A stretch of 64,000 nucleotides of DNA from Streptomyces sp. NBC_00353 (GTDB lineage Bacteria; Actinomycetota; Actinomycetes; Streptomycetales; Streptomycetaceae), in NCBI RefSeq assembly GCF_036108815.1, contig NZ_CP107985.1:4154001-4218000 (forward strand), given 5' to 3'. Each line of letters starts with the position of its first letter. Positions within the stretch are counted from its first letter, which is position 1. Positions 16,507 to 24,503 of the stretch are shown here, one piece after another. The notes under the pieces are model-generated. The model did no database searches, was not told the origin of the DNA, and worked only from the letters and a program-made list of their open reading frames with translations. The position numbers were made by a program, and so were the translations under genes.

Positions 16507-17604
16507 TCAGGACAGCCGCTTGACCGCTGCCTCGACGCGCTCGTCCGTCGCCGTGAACGCCACGCGTACGAAGCGGTCGCCCGCCGGTCCGTAGAAGTCG
16601 CCCGGGGCCACCAGGATGCCGAGCTCCGCGAGGTACGCCACGGTCTCCCAGCACGGTTCGTCGCGCGTCGCCCACAGGTAGAGGCTCGCCTCGCTGTGCT
16701 CGATCCGGAAGCCGTGGGCCTCCAGCGCCGCCCGCAGTGCCGCGCGCCGGTCCGCGTACCGGGTCCGCTGCTCGGCGACGTGCGTGTCGTCCCCGAGCGC
16801 CGCGACGGTGGCCGCCTGGACCGGGGCGGGCGTCATCATTCCGCCGTGCTTGCGGATCAGCAGCAGCTCGCCGAGGACGGCCGCGTCGCCCGCGATGAAG
16901 GCCGCGCGGTATCCGGCGAGGTTGGAGCGCTTGGAGAGCGAGTGGACGGCGACGATGCCCTCGTACCTACCGCCGCAGACGTCGGGGTGGAGCACGGAGA
17001 CCGGTTCGGCCTCCCAGCCCAGCTCCAGGTAGCACTCGTCGCTGAAGACCAGCACGTCGTGCTCGCGCGCCCAGGCGACGATCCGGGTCAGCTCGTCCTT
17101 GGACAGGACGCGGCCGGTCGGGTTGGACGGCGAATTGAGCCAGAGCAGCTTGAGGCCGGCCGGGTCGAGCTCGGTCGGGTCGTCGTAGACGACGGGCTCG
17201 GCGCCGCAGAGCCGGGCGCCCACCTCGTACGTCGGGTAGGCGAGCCGCGGGTACGCCACCTTGTCGCCCGCACCGAGGCCCAGCTGGGTCGGCAGCCAGG
17301 CCACGAGCTCCTTGGAGCCGACGACCGGCAGCACGTTCTCGTGCGCCACGGAGATCGCGCCGAGGCGCCGCTCCACCCAGCCGGTGAGGGCGTCACGGAG
17401 CTCTGCCGTTCCCCACACCGTCGGATAGCCCGGGCTGTCCGCGGCGGCGACGAGCGCCTGCTGGATCAGATCGGGCACGGGGTCGACGGGGGTGCCGACG
17501 GACAGGTCGACGATGCCGTCCGGGTGGGCCGCAGCGGTCGACTTGTAGGGCGCGAGCTTGTCCCAGGGGAAGACCGGGAGGCGGGAGGAGACTGCTGCGG
17601 ACAC
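16507..17604 (-). CDS. dapC: Succinyldiaminopimelate transaminase
   Basis: A 365-residue fold-type I PLP aminotransferase. Visible motifs are the N-terminal LPVFPWDKLAPYK and DLSVGTPVDPVP, the NSPSNPTGRVL loop, the FSDECYLELGW Asp/Tyr pair, and SLSKRSNLAGYRAAFIAG with the PLP lysine and its Arg clamp. It makes N-succinyl-LL-DAP from the 6-oxopimelate. The GTG start (VSAAVSSRLP) was chosen as conserved, although its ribosome site is weak. It lies downstream of ferredoxin fdxA on the same strand, a pairing also known in mycobacteria (Rv1177-Rv1178), separated by a hairpin. Confidence 0.94.
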   Translation of the reverse strand: MSAAVSSRLPVFPWDKLAPYKSTAAAHPDGIVDLSVGTPVDPVPDLIQQALVAAADSPGYPTVWGTAELRDALTGWVERRLGAISVAHENVLPVVGSKELVAWLPTQLGLGAGDKVAYPRLAYPTYEVGARLCGAEPVVYDDPTELDPAGLKLLWLNSPSNPTGRVLSKDELTRIVAWAREHDVLVFSDECYLELGWEAEPVSVLHPDVCGGRYEGIVAVHSLSKRSNLAGYRAAFIAGDAAVLGELLLIRKHGGMMTPAPVQAATVAALGDDTHVAEQRTRYADRRAALRAALEAHGFRIEHSEASLYLWATRDEPCWETVAYLAELGILVAPGDFYGPAGDRFVRVAFTATDERVEAAVKRLS

Positions 17605-17696
17605 GGATCTCTGCTTTCTCGTACGAGGGTTACGAGGGTGATGCGGGTGTTTCGGGTGGTTCGGGGACTGCCGGTGGCCCGGGCCGGAAAACACCT

Positions 17697-17729
17697 CGGC
17701 CCCGCACGGTGACGAGCCGTACGGGACCG
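17697..17729 (-). terminator. fdxA-dapC intercistronic hairpin
   Basis: 13-nt arms closing with two G-U pairs around a 7-nt loop, 26 bases after the fdxA stop. It probably attenuates read-through from the highly expressed ferredoxin gene into dapC. Confidence 0.6.
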
Positions 17730-17754
17730 GGGCGGCGCACGTGCCGGTCGCCGC

Positions 17755-18075
17755 TTACTGGTTCTGCGGCGGCAGTGCTGCGATGAACGCGTGGTCGCGC
17801 TCGATCAGGCCCAGCTTGGAGGCACCACCGGGCGACCCGAGGTCGTCGAAGAACTCGACGTTCGCCTTGTAGTAGTCCTTCCACTCCTCCGGGGTGTCGT
17901 CCTCGTAGAAGATCGCCTCGACCGGGCATACCGGCTCACAGGCTCCACAGTCGACGCATTCGTCCGGGTGGATGTACAAGGACCGCTGGCCCTCGTAGAT
18001 GCAGTCGACGGGGCACTCTTCGATGCAGGCCTTGTCCTTTACGTCGACACAAGGCTGCGCGATGACGTAGGTCAC
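17755..18075 (-). CDS. fdxA: 7Fe ferredoxin (3Fe-4S/4Fe-4S)
   Basis: A 106-residue ferredoxin of the bacterial 7Fe class. The N-terminal cluster ligands are in CVDVKDKACIEECPVDCIYEG and the second set is DECVDCGACEPVCPVEAI, giving the C-x7-C-x3-C-P plus CxxCxxCxxxCP spacing of 3Fe-4S/4Fe-4S proteins. The C-terminal extension (DDTPEEWKDYYKANVEFFDDLG) is typical of the actinobacterial FdxA/FdxC type. It acts as a low-potential electron carrier for P450s and other oxidoreductases. The ATG has AGGAGGAACGACAG upstream. It is monocistronic or weakly linked to dapC. Confidence 0.96.
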   Translation of the reverse strand: MTYVIAQPCVDVKDKACIEECPVDCIYEGQRSLYIHPDECVDCGACEPVCPVEAIFYEDDTPEEWKDYYKANVEFFDDLGSPGGASKLGLIERDHAFIAALPPQNQ

Positions 18076-18192
18076 GCTGTCGTTCCTCCTCGGTAGGGCG
18101 TTGGCTCTCGCGCGGGAGCGCGGCGTCGTCGATGCCCACGCCTAGTATCTCCGTTCCTGGGCACGAACCGAACAGGAGGGGCGGACAGAGCT

Positions 18193-19194
18193 GTGGAATT
18201 CACCATGGGCGGACGGCTTGAGGTCCGAATTACACCAGCTGACGTGGGCAAACGGGTATCAGTCCGACGCCACTCCGAGGGCGACGCGGCGGGGTCGAAG
18301 TTCACCGACACGGTAGGTGTTCTCACATCGTGGGACGCCGGTGTGCTGTCGGTCACACCGAAGAGCGGTGAGTCCGTCCATATCGCGGAGTCGTCGCTGG
18401 TGGCGGGCAAGGTCGTGCCGTCCGCACCGGCCCGGCGCCGGGGTCCGGCGGCGACATTCGCGGAGCTCGCCCCCGTCTGCGCCCGCGCCTGGCAGCCCGT
18501 GGAGAGCGAGCCGCTCGGTGGCTGGCAGCTGCGCTCCGCGGCCGGCTTCACCCGGCGCGCCAATTCCGTACTGCCGCTCGGCGCCCCGGGGATCCCGCTC
18601 GACGAGGCGCTCGCCCAGGTGAAGCAGTGGTACGCCGACCGGGGCCTGCCCGCGTACATCCAGACCGCGACCGGCGCCGAGGGCACGCAGGAGGAGCTGT
18701 GCGCGGAGCTGGAGAGCCACGGGTGGCGGCGCGAGGTGACGGCGCAGGTACGGATCGCGGCGCTGGCCCCGATCGGCGATCTGGACGCGGACATCGCGCC
18801 GGTGCGGCTGAGCCGGGAGATCGACGAGGGATGGCTCTCGCGCTACCAGCGGTTCGACACCCCCGGCCCTCATGTACTGAAGGTGCTGGGCAGCGGACCC
18901 TCGGTGTGGTTCGCGACCGTGCCGGGTGACGCGGAGGGCGAGTCGCCCGCCGCGATCGGGCGGTGTGTGGTGGACGGGCGCTGGGCGGGCTTCATGGCCG
19001 TCGAGGTCGGTGCCGCGTACCGCCGCCGGGGTCTCGCCACCGCCGTGATGACCGCCCTGGCCCGCCAGGCGCTGGACGAGGGCGCGTCGGCGGCCTGGCT
19101 GCAGGTGGAGGAGGACAACGAGGGGGCGCGTGCGCTCTACGACCGGATGGGGTTCGAGACGCATCACCTCTATCACCACTTCCGGTCGGCGTAA
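18193..19194 (+). CDS. GNAT N-acetyltransferase, Rv0428c/cg3035-like
   Basis: A 333-residue two-domain protein. Residues ~1-80 form a small beta-barrel-like module (RLEVRITPADVGKRVSVRR, HIAESSLVAGKVV). The rest is a duplicated GNAT fold whose second half holds the acetyl-CoA loop VEVGAAYRRRGLATAVMTALARQAL (R/Q-x-x-G-x-A/G) and the AAWLQVEEDNEGARALYDRMGFE ending. This architecture matches the actinobacterial cg3035/Rv0428c family; the substrate is unknown. The GTG start (VEFTMGGRLE) has GGAGGGG at a long spacing; ATG at 18205 is a plausible alternative. It is divergent from fdxA and directly upstream of a SirB1-type gene. Confidence 0.88.
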   Translation: MEFTMGGRLEVRITPADVGKRVSVRRHSEGDAAGSKFTDTVGVLTSWDAGVLSVTPKSGESVHIAESSLVAGKVVPSAPARRRGPAATFAELAPVCARAWQPVESEPLGGWQLRSAAGFTRRANSVLPLGAPGIPLDEALAQVKQWYADRGLPAYIQTATGAEGTQEELCAELESHGWRREVTAQVRIAALAPIGDLDADIAPVRLSREIDEGWLSRYQRFDTPGPHVLKVLGSGPSVWFATVPGDAEGESPAAIGRCVVDGRWAGFMAVEVGAAYRRRGLATAVMTALARQALDEGASAAWLQVEEDNEGARALYDRMGFETHHLYHHFRSA

Positions 19195-19211
19195 CCGGGG
19201 AAGGTACATAC

Positions 19212-20096
19212 GTGTCCCCCATGAACCCCCCGAACCCCCCGGATCCGCCGGACCCCGAGAACCCGTCGGGCTCCGGGCGGGACGAGCTCCGACGGCAGTT
19301 CGCCGAGGAGGCGCGCGCCGAACGGCCGGACCTGGCGCTGCTCTGCCTGCTGCTGGCCGCGGAGGCCGACCCGGCACTGGACGCGGCCGGGATCGACGCG
19401 GCGCAGATCGAGCTGGACCGGCTGGCGGGCCTGCTTCCGTACGGGGTACGGGGCGGGCATGCCTGGGCCTCGGCGCTGGCCGAACTGCTCGGCGAGCGGT
19501 GCGGGTTCGCCGGCTCCTCGGCGGACTACCAGCGACTGGATTCGTCACTGCTGCACCACGTGCTGCGGCGCCGGCGCGGACTGCCGATCCTGCTGTCGGT
19601 GGTGTGGATCGAGGTGGCGCGGCGGGCGGGCGCCCCGGTGTACGGAGTGGCGCTGCCGGGGCATTTCGTCGTCGGGTTCGGCGATCCGGCCGAACGGGTG
19701 CTGGCCGATCCGTTCGCCGGTGGCCGGCCGATGACCGGGCAGGACGCGGAGCTGCTGGTGACGGGGGCGACCGGAGCGCCGCTGGAACCGTCGATGCTGG
19801 TGCCGGCCCGCCCGCTGGAGGTCGTGCTGCGGATCCTGAACAACATCAGGGCGTGGGCGGCGGTCCGCCCGGAGAGCACGCGGGTGGCGCTGTGGGCGGT
19901 GGAACTGTCGCTGCTGCTGCCGTCCCATCCGGCGAGGCTGCGGTACGAGCGGGCTCAACTGCTCGTACAGAGCGGGGAGTTCCTTCGTGGGGCGGCCGAG
20001 ATGGAGGAGTACGCGGAGTTGGTCGGGGTGGTGGAGCCGACAGCTGCGGAGGCGATCAGAGGACGGGCGCGCGCGGCGAGGGCGTTGCTGAACTAG
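19212..20096 (+). CDS. SirB1/transglutaminase-like protein
   Basis: A 294-residue protein of the transglutaminase-core-2/SirB1 family. Visible blocks are DYQRLDSSLLHHVLRRRRGLPILLSVVWIEVARRAG, VYGVALPGHFVVGF and RILNNIRAWAA, followed by TPR-like C-terminal helices. The catalytic Cys of true transglutaminases is replaced here: GLPILLSVVW has Ser near the expected position. It is therefore probably not an active protease-like enzyme; the biological role is unknown. A Pro/Asn-rich N-terminus (NPPNPPDPPDPENP) precedes the domain. The GTG start follows GGGGAAGG, with an alternative ATG three codons later. It is 17 bp after the GNAT gene, so they form one operon. Confidence 0.82.
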   Translation: MSPMNPPNPPDPPDPENPSGSGRDELRRQFAEEARAERPDLALLCLLLAAEADPALDAAGIDAAQIELDRLAGLLPYGVRGGHAWASALAELLGERCGFAGSSADYQRLDSSLLHHVLRRRRGLPILLSVVWIEVARRAGAPVYGVALPGHFVVGFGDPAERVLADPFAGGRPMTGQDAELLVTGATGAPLEPSMLVPARPLEVVLRILNNIRAWAAVRPESTRVALWAVELSLLLPSHPARLRYERAQLLVQSGEFLRGAAEMEEYAELVGVVEPTAAEAIRGRARAARALLN

Positions 20097-20149
20097 GCGC
20101 AGAGGGCGGCGGTACCGGGTCGTCCCGACTGCGGCGAGCAGGGCCCGGA

Positions 20150-20173
20150 CGACGGCCCGCACGCAGGCCGTCG
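20150..20173 (+). terminator. Probable terminator after the SirB1-like gene
   Basis: 8-bp arms (CGACGGCC / GGCCGTCG) with an 8-nt loop, 53 bases after the stop. Moderate strength. Confidence 0.5.
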
Positions 20174-20384
20174 CATCCACCGCCGGCTTCCGGCAGACCG
20201 AGGTCACCCCCGGCGCGACGCCAGGTTGCGCGCCGCCGGACAGCGTGCGAGCGCGGCGGCCTTCACACCCCCGGTCCCGGAGGATCCCCTACGGGCTCCT
20301 CGCGCGCCCTCATCCGGCGCGGCACATTCGGTGTCCGAACCATTGACATGGCCGTTGATTTTCCCGAAACTCACGCCACCTCGC

Positions 20385-20407
20385 GAACCATTGTTCATTC
20401 TGCGAAC
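20385..20407 (+). promoter_or_regulatory. Putative pca operator, distal copy
   Basis: Three half-sites in the order GAAC-CATT-GTTC-ATTCTGC-GAAC. The spacing is identical to the copy 122 bp downstream, and the right part shares GTTCAT..GCGAAC with it. Architecture of two inverted half-sites plus one repeat resembles that described for IclR-type PcaU/PobR sites; binding by the local IclR protein is inference. Confidence 0.55.
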
Positions 20408-20464
20408 GCGAGACCAGGAGGCCCACTCCGGCCTCTGCAACGGGGGCTGTGCCGCCCCGAGACG

Positions 20465-20494
20465 TTGACGAACCAGGCGTCGTGGGATCAGAAT
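20465..20494 (+). promoter_or_regulatory. Candidate pcaI promoter
   Basis: TTGACG, 18 bp, CAGAAT. It has a good -35 and a partial -10, and would place the transcription start near 20501, just before the proximal operator, so bound regulator could block the initiating polymerase. Confidence 0.4.
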
Positions 20495-20504
20495 CGGGAG
20501 CAAT

Positions 20505-20529
20505 ATGAACTTAAGTTCATCTGGCGAAC
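20505..20529 (+). promoter_or_regulatory. Putative pca operator, proximal copy
   Basis: Begins with a perfect 16-bp palindrome ATGAACTTAAGTTCAT and continues to a third half-site: GAAC-TTAA-GTTC-ATCTGGC-GAAC. It ends 19 bp before the pcaI ATG. It has the same half-site spacing as the distal copy, which is unlikely by chance in 71% GC DNA. Confidence 0.6.
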
Positions 20530-20548
20530 ACGATGGATGGGCGGGCGC

Positions 20549-21313
20549 ATGGACAAGGTGGTCGCCTCGGCCGCACAGGCCGTGGCAGATGTCCACGAAG
20601 GTGCGTCGTTCGCAGTCGGTGGCTTCGGCCTCAGCGGCGTACCGAACACGCTGATCCAGGCGGTGTACGACACCGGAGCCGGCGGACTGGGCGTGGTCTC
20701 CAACAACTGCGGCGCGATGGACTCCGGTCTCGCGGTCCTGCTCTCGGCGGGCCGGATCGCCCGGGTCACGGGCAGCTACATCGGCGCGAACAAGGAGTTC
20801 GCCCGGCAGTACCTCGCCGGTGAGCTGGAGGTCGAGCTCATCCCTCAGGGCACCCTGGCCGAGCGGCTGCGCGCCGGCGGTTGCGGCATCCCCGCCTTCT
20901 TCACACCGGCCGGCGTCGGCACGCAGGTCGCCGACGGCGGACTGCCCTGGCGCTACGACGGTGCGGGCGGCGTCTCGGTGGCATCGCCGCGCAAGGAGAC
21001 CCGCGAGTTCGACGGTGTCGAGTACGTGCTGGAGCGGGGTATCACCACCGACTTCGCACTGGTCCGGGCCGCCAGGGGGGACCGGCACGGCAACCTCGTC
21101 TTCAACAAGTCGTCCCGCAACTTCAATCCGCCGGCAGCCATGGCGGGCCGGATCACGATCGCCGAGGTCGAGGAGCTGGTCGAGCCGGGCGAGATCGACC
21201 CGGACCAGGTCCATCTGCCGGGCATCTTCGTCCAGCGGGTGGTGGCGCTCACTCCCGAACAGGCCGTGGACAAGAAGATCGAGAAGCGCACGACCAGGGA
21301 GGTGTCGGCCTGA
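20549..21313 (+). CDS. pcaI: 3-oxoadipate CoA-transferase subunit A
   Basis: A 254-residue alpha subunit of family I CoA transferase. Motifs include VGGFGLSGVPNTLIQAV (CoA-binding GGFG), ISNNCGAMD-like VVSNNCGAMDSG, YIGANKEF and VELIPQGTLAERLRAGG, and the late FNPPAAMAGR. With PcaJ it transfers CoA from succinyl-CoA to 3-oxoadipate. The ATG giving MDKVVASAAQ is preferred; an in-frame ATG four codons upstream (MGGR) is also possible. The ribosome site is weak, and the operator overlaps the leader. It is the first gene of an eight-gene catabolic operon and overlaps pcaJ by one base. Confidence 0.93.
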   Translation: MDKVVASAAQAVADVHEGASFAVGGFGLSGVPNTLIQAVYDTGAGGLGVVSNNCGAMDSGLAVLLSAGRIARVTGSYIGANKEFARQYLAGELEVELIPQGTLAERLRAGGCGIPAFFTPAGVGTQVADGGLPWRYDGAGGVSVASPRKETREFDGVEYVLERGITTDFALVRAARGDRHGNLVFNKSSRNFNPPAAMAGRITIAEVEELVEPGEIDPDQVHLPGIFVQRVVALTPEQAVDKKIEKRTTREVSA

Positions 21314-21969
21314 TGGCCTGGACGCGAGACGAGATGGCCGCCCGCGCGGCCCGCGAGCTGGGCGACGGTGAGTACGTGAACCTCGGCATCGGGCTGCCCA
21401 CACTGATCCCCAACCACCTCCCCGCCGGCGTCCAGGTCGTCCTGGAGTCGGAGAACGGCATCCTCGGCACCGGTCCGTTCCCCCGCGAGGACGAGGTCGA
21501 CCCGGACCTGATCAACGCCGGCAAGGAGACCGTCACCGTCCTGCCCGGCGCCTCCTTCTTCGACTCGGCGCTCTCCTTCGGGATGATCCGCGGCGGCCAC
21601 ATCGACACCGCCGTGCTGGGCGCCATGCAGGTCTCCGCCCGTGGCGACCTCGCCAACTGGGCCGTTCCCGGCAAGCTGGTCACCGGCATCGGCGGGGCCA
21701 TGGACCTGGTGCACGGGGCCCGGCGGGTCATCGTGACGATGACCCACACCGCCAAGGACGGCAGCCCGAAGATCGTCGAGGAGTGCACACTGCCGCTCAC
21801 CGGCCGGACCTGTGTCGACCGCATCATCACCGACCTCGGCGTCCTGGACGTCACCGACGACGGCCTCGTCCTGGTGGAGAGTGCCCCGGGCGTCACCGCC
21901 GAGGAGGTCAAGCGCCTGACCGCCGCCCCGGTCCGGATCGCCGCGGCCGTCGAGGGAAGCGCGCGATGA
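21313..21969 (+). CDS. pcaJ: 3-oxoadipate CoA-transferase subunit B
   Basis: A 218-residue beta subunit. The catalytic glutamate lies in the SENG motif (VVLESENGILGTGP near residue 46), which forms the covalent glutamyl-CoA intermediate. YVNLGIGLPTLIPNHLP opens the domain, and GGAMDLVHGARRVIVTMTHTAKDG is the conserved C-terminal block. It pairs with PcaI. The start codon overlaps the pcaI stop (TGATG), and its own stop overlaps the pcaF ATG (ATGA), so subunit stoichiometry is likely set by translational coupling. Confidence 0.95.
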   Translation: MAWTRDEMAARAARELGDGEYVNLGIGLPTLIPNHLPAGVQVVLESENGILGTGPFPREDEVDPDLINAGKETVTVLPGASFFDSALSFGMIRGGHIDTAVLGAMQVSARGDLANWAVPGKLVTGIGGAMDLVHGARRVIVTMTHTAKDGSPKIVEECTLPLTGRTCVDRIITDLGVLDVTDDGLVLVESAPGVTAEEVKRLTAAPVRIAAAVEGSAR

Positions 21970-23156
21970 CCCGTCAGCTGCGCGACGTCTACATCGTCGA
22001 CGCCGTCCGCACCCCGGTCGGCAAGTACGGGGGCGCCCTGTCCGGGGTGCGCCCCGACGACCTCGCCGCCGGAGTGCTGCGGTCCCTGCTGACCCGTACA
22101 CCGGACCTCGACCCGGCTCGGATCGACGACGTCCTCTTCGGCAACGCCAACGGCGCCGGCGAGGAGAACCGCAACGTCGCCCGGATGGCCGTGCTGCTCG
22201 CCGGACTGCCCGTCACCGTCCCCGGCAGCACCGTCAACCGCTTGTGCGCCTCCGGCCTCGAAGCCGTCGTCCAGGCCGCCCGCGCCATCGCGGTCGGCGA
22301 CGCCTCCGTCGCCGTCGCGGGCGGCGTGGAGTCGATGAGCCGCGCTCCCTGGGTCCTGCCCAAACCCTCGCGTGCCTTCCCGGCCGGCAACCAGGAGCTC
22401 TTCTCCACCACGATCGGCTGGCGCATGGTCAACAAGCGCCTGGAGCCGCAGTGGACCGTCCCGCTCGGCGAGGGCGCCGAGCTGATCGCCGACCGGTACG
22501 GCATCACCCGCGAGCAGCAGGACGCCTTCGCCGTGGCAAGCCATGAGAAGGCCGCCCGCGCCTGGAAGGACGGCCTGTACGACGGCGAGGTCGTGCCCGT
22601 CGAGGGCGTCGGCCTCACCCGCGACGAAACCATTCGGGACAACACCTCGCCACAGTCGCTGGCCGGGCTGAAGCCCGTCTTCCGCCCGGACGGCACGGTC
22701 ACCGCCGGCAACGCCTCTCCGCTCAACGACGGTGCCGCCGCGCTGCTGCTCGTGGACGAGGAGGGCCTGAAGGCCACCGGTCGTGAGCCGCTGGCACGCG
22801 TCCGTGCCTCGGCCGTCACCGCCGTCGAGCCGCAGTACTTCGGCCTCGGCCCCGTCGAGGCCGTCAGGAGGGCTCTGACCAGGGCCGGCCGCGGCTTCGG
22901 TGACCTGACCACGTTCGAACTCAACGAGGCCTTCGCCGCCCAGTCCCTGGGCTGCCTGGCCGAATGGCCCGGCCTCGACCCCGCGGTCGTCAACCCGCGC
23001 GGCGGAGCCATCGCCATCGGCCACCCGCTCGGCGCCTCCGGTGCCCGTATCGCCGGAGCCGTCGCCCACCAACTCGCCGCAGCGGGCTCCGGAACCGGCC
23101 TCGCCGCCCTGTGCATCGGCGTCGGACAGGGCCTCGCCCTGGTCCTGGAAAGGTAG
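21966..23156 (+). CDS. pcaF: 3-oxoadipyl-CoA thiolase
   Basis: A 396-residue thiolase. The nucleophilic Cys is in STVNRLCASGLEAV near residue 90. The C-terminal His and Cys are in GGAIAIGHPLGASGAR and LCIGVGQGLALVLER. The VRTPVGKYGG start is typical. It cleaves 3-oxoadipyl-CoA to succinyl-CoA and acetyl-CoA, the last step of the beta-ketoadipate pathway. Context in a pca operon separates it from general acetyl-CoA acetyltransferases. Full length for the family; it begins on ATGA with pcaJ. Confidence 0.95.
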   Translation: MTRQLRDVYIVDAVRTPVGKYGGALSGVRPDDLAAGVLRSLLTRTPDLDPARIDDVLFGNANGAGEENRNVARMAVLLAGLPVTVPGSTVNRLCASGLEAVVQAARAIAVGDASVAVAGGVESMSRAPWVLPKPSRAFPAGNQELFSTTIGWRMVNKRLEPQWTVPLGEGAELIADRYGITREQQDAFAVASHEKAARAWKDGLYDGEVVPVEGVGLTRDETIRDNTSPQSLAGLKPVFRPDGTVTAGNASPLNDGAAALLLVDEEGLKATGREPLARVRASAVTAVEPQYFGLGPVEAVRRALTRAGRGFGDLTTFELNEAFAAQSLGCLAEWPGLDPAVVNPRGGAIAIGHPLGASGARIAGAVAHQLAAAGSGTGLAALCIGVGQGLALVLER

Positions 23157-23166
23157 GAAACACCGT

Positions 23167-23937
23167 ATGACCACCCCTCTGACCCAAGCTCGGATCTCCG
23201 AGGAGATAGCCGAGCGGCGCGAGGCCTACGCCAAGGCCGTGGCCGCCGGCGCTCCCGGGAGGAGCCATCCCGACCGCGGCTACGCCCCTTACCGCAGCAG
23301 CGTCCTGCGCCACCCCGGCAAGCCGCTGGTCGCCCTGCACGACCCCGAGGCCGTGGAACTCTCCGGCCCGGTCTTCGGCGTCACCGATGTCACCGCCCTC
23401 GACCACGACCTGACCCGCCGGCACCGGGGCGAGCCGCTCGGCGAGCGGATCAGGGTCACCGGCCGGGTGCTGGACCGCGACGGCCGCCCGGTGCGTGGCC
23501 AGCTGGTCGAGGTCTGGCAGGCCAACGCCTCGGGCCGCTACGCCCACCAGCGCGACGACCACCCCGCCCCGCTCGACCCCAACTTCACCGGCGTGGGCCG
23601 CTGCCTGACCGACGATCAGGGCGCGTACGAGTTCGTCACCGTCAAGCCTGGCGCCTACCCCTGGCGCAACCACGTCAACGCCTGGCGTCCTGCCCATATC
23701 CACTTCTCGCTCTTCGGCAACGCCTTCACCCAGCGTCTGATCACCCAGATGTACTTTCCGGGGGACCCGCTCTTCGCCCACGACCCCATCCTCCAGTCCG
23801 TCACCGACGACTCCGCGCGCCGGCGGCTCGTCGCGACGTACGACCACGACCTGTCCACCCCCGAATGGTCGCTCGGCTACCGCTGGGACATCGTCCTCGA
23901 CGGTCCGGCCGCCACCTGGATCGAGGAGGGCCGCTGA
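23167..23937 (+). CDS. pcaH: Protocatechuate 3,4-dioxygenase beta subunit
   Basis: A 256-residue intradiol dioxygenase catalytic subunit. The Fe(III) ligands are recognisable: Tyr in GRYAHQRDDH, Tyr in VKPGAYPWRNH, and two His in RPAHIHFSLFG. The N-terminal ~75 residues (YAPYRSSVLRHPGKPL) are the beta-specific extension, followed by the intradiol jelly roll (RIRVTGRVLDRDGRPVRGQLVEVWQANASG). It opens protocatechuate to 3-carboxy-cis,cis-muconate with PcaG. AGGTAGGAAAC precedes the ATG, 10 bp after pcaF. Its TGA overlaps the pcaG start. Confidence 0.96.
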   Translation: MTTPLTQARISEEIAERREAYAKAVAAGAPGRSHPDRGYAPYRSSVLRHPGKPLVALHDPEAVELSGPVFGVTDVTALDHDLTRRHRGEPLGERIRVTGRVLDRDGRPVRGQLVEVWQANASGRYAHQRDDHPAPLDPNFTGVGRCLTDDQGAYEFVTVKPGAYPWRNHVNAWRPAHIHFSLFGNAFTQRLITQMYFPGDPLFAHDPILQSVTDDSARRRLVATYDHDLSTPEWSLGYRWDIVLDGPAATWIEEGR

Positions 23938-24503
23938 TGTCCACCACCCCGTCGCAGACCGTGGGCCCGTTCTACGGCTACGCGCTGCCGTTCGCCAAGG
24001 GTGGCGAGATCGCCCCCGCCGGACACCCCGACGCCCTCACCGTCCACGGCCATGTCTACGACGGCGCCGGGGCTCCCGTCCCCGACGCCCTCATCGAGAT
24101 CTGGCAGCCCGCACCCGACGGCTCACGCCGCGGCGCGCCCGGCTCGCTGCGCCGCGACCCCGTCACCGGAGAGGTCATCGGCCGGAGCGACGTCGGCTTC
24201 ACCGGCTTCGGCCGCGTCGGGACCGACGCCGACGGCCACTACGAGCTGCGTACGCTGCCGCCCGGCGGCGTCCCCTACCTCTCGGTGGTCGTCTTCGCCC
24301 GTGGTCTGCTGCACCATCTGCACACCCGGATCTACCTGCCCGGCCTCACCGACACCGCGACCGACCCGCTGCTGGCCGGCCTGGAGCCCGAGCGCCGCGC
24401 CACGCTCCTCGCCGTCACGCACGGAGAACGGCTGCACCGCTTCGACATCCGGCTGCAGGGTGACGGTGAGCACGAGGAGACGGTCTTCCTTGCCTTCGAC
24501 TGA
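23937..24503 (+). CDS. pcaG: Protocatechuate 3,4-dioxygenase alpha subunit
   Basis: A 188-residue intradiol dioxygenase-fold subunit. It starts TPSQTVGPFYGYALPF, the typical alpha opening, continues with the jelly-roll VHGHVYDGAGAPVPDALIEIWQP and ends with HLHTRIYLPG and FDIRLQGDGEHEETVFLAFD. It lacks the paired Tyr/His iron ligands, as expected for the non-catalytic alpha chain. It forms the (alpha-beta)Fe oligomer with PcaH. The TGATG junction with pcaH couples translation. Its end overlaps the pcaB start by 14 bases. Confidence 0.95.
   Translation: MSTTPSQTVGPFYGYALPFAKGGEIAPAGHPDALTVHGHVYDGAGAPVPDALIEIWQPAPDGSRRGAPGSLRRDPVTGEVIGRSDVGFTGFGRVGTDADGHYELRTLPPGGVPYLSVVVFARGLLHHLHTRIYLPGLTDTATDPLLAGLEPERRATLLAVTHGERLHRFDIRLQGDGEHEETVFLAFD

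Larger units (their letters stand above)
20097..20548. other. Leader and control region of the pca operon
   Basis: This 452-bp non-coding region includes a terminator for the upstream gene, an AT-richer promoter segment from about 20330, and two composite operator-like elements (listed separately). The better promoter candidate is TTGACG at 20465-20470 with CAGAAT at 20489-20494 (18-bp spacing). Another TTGACA lies at 20343-20348 with no clear -10. No gene reads leftward from here, unlike pca clusters with a divergent regulator. Confidence 0.6.
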
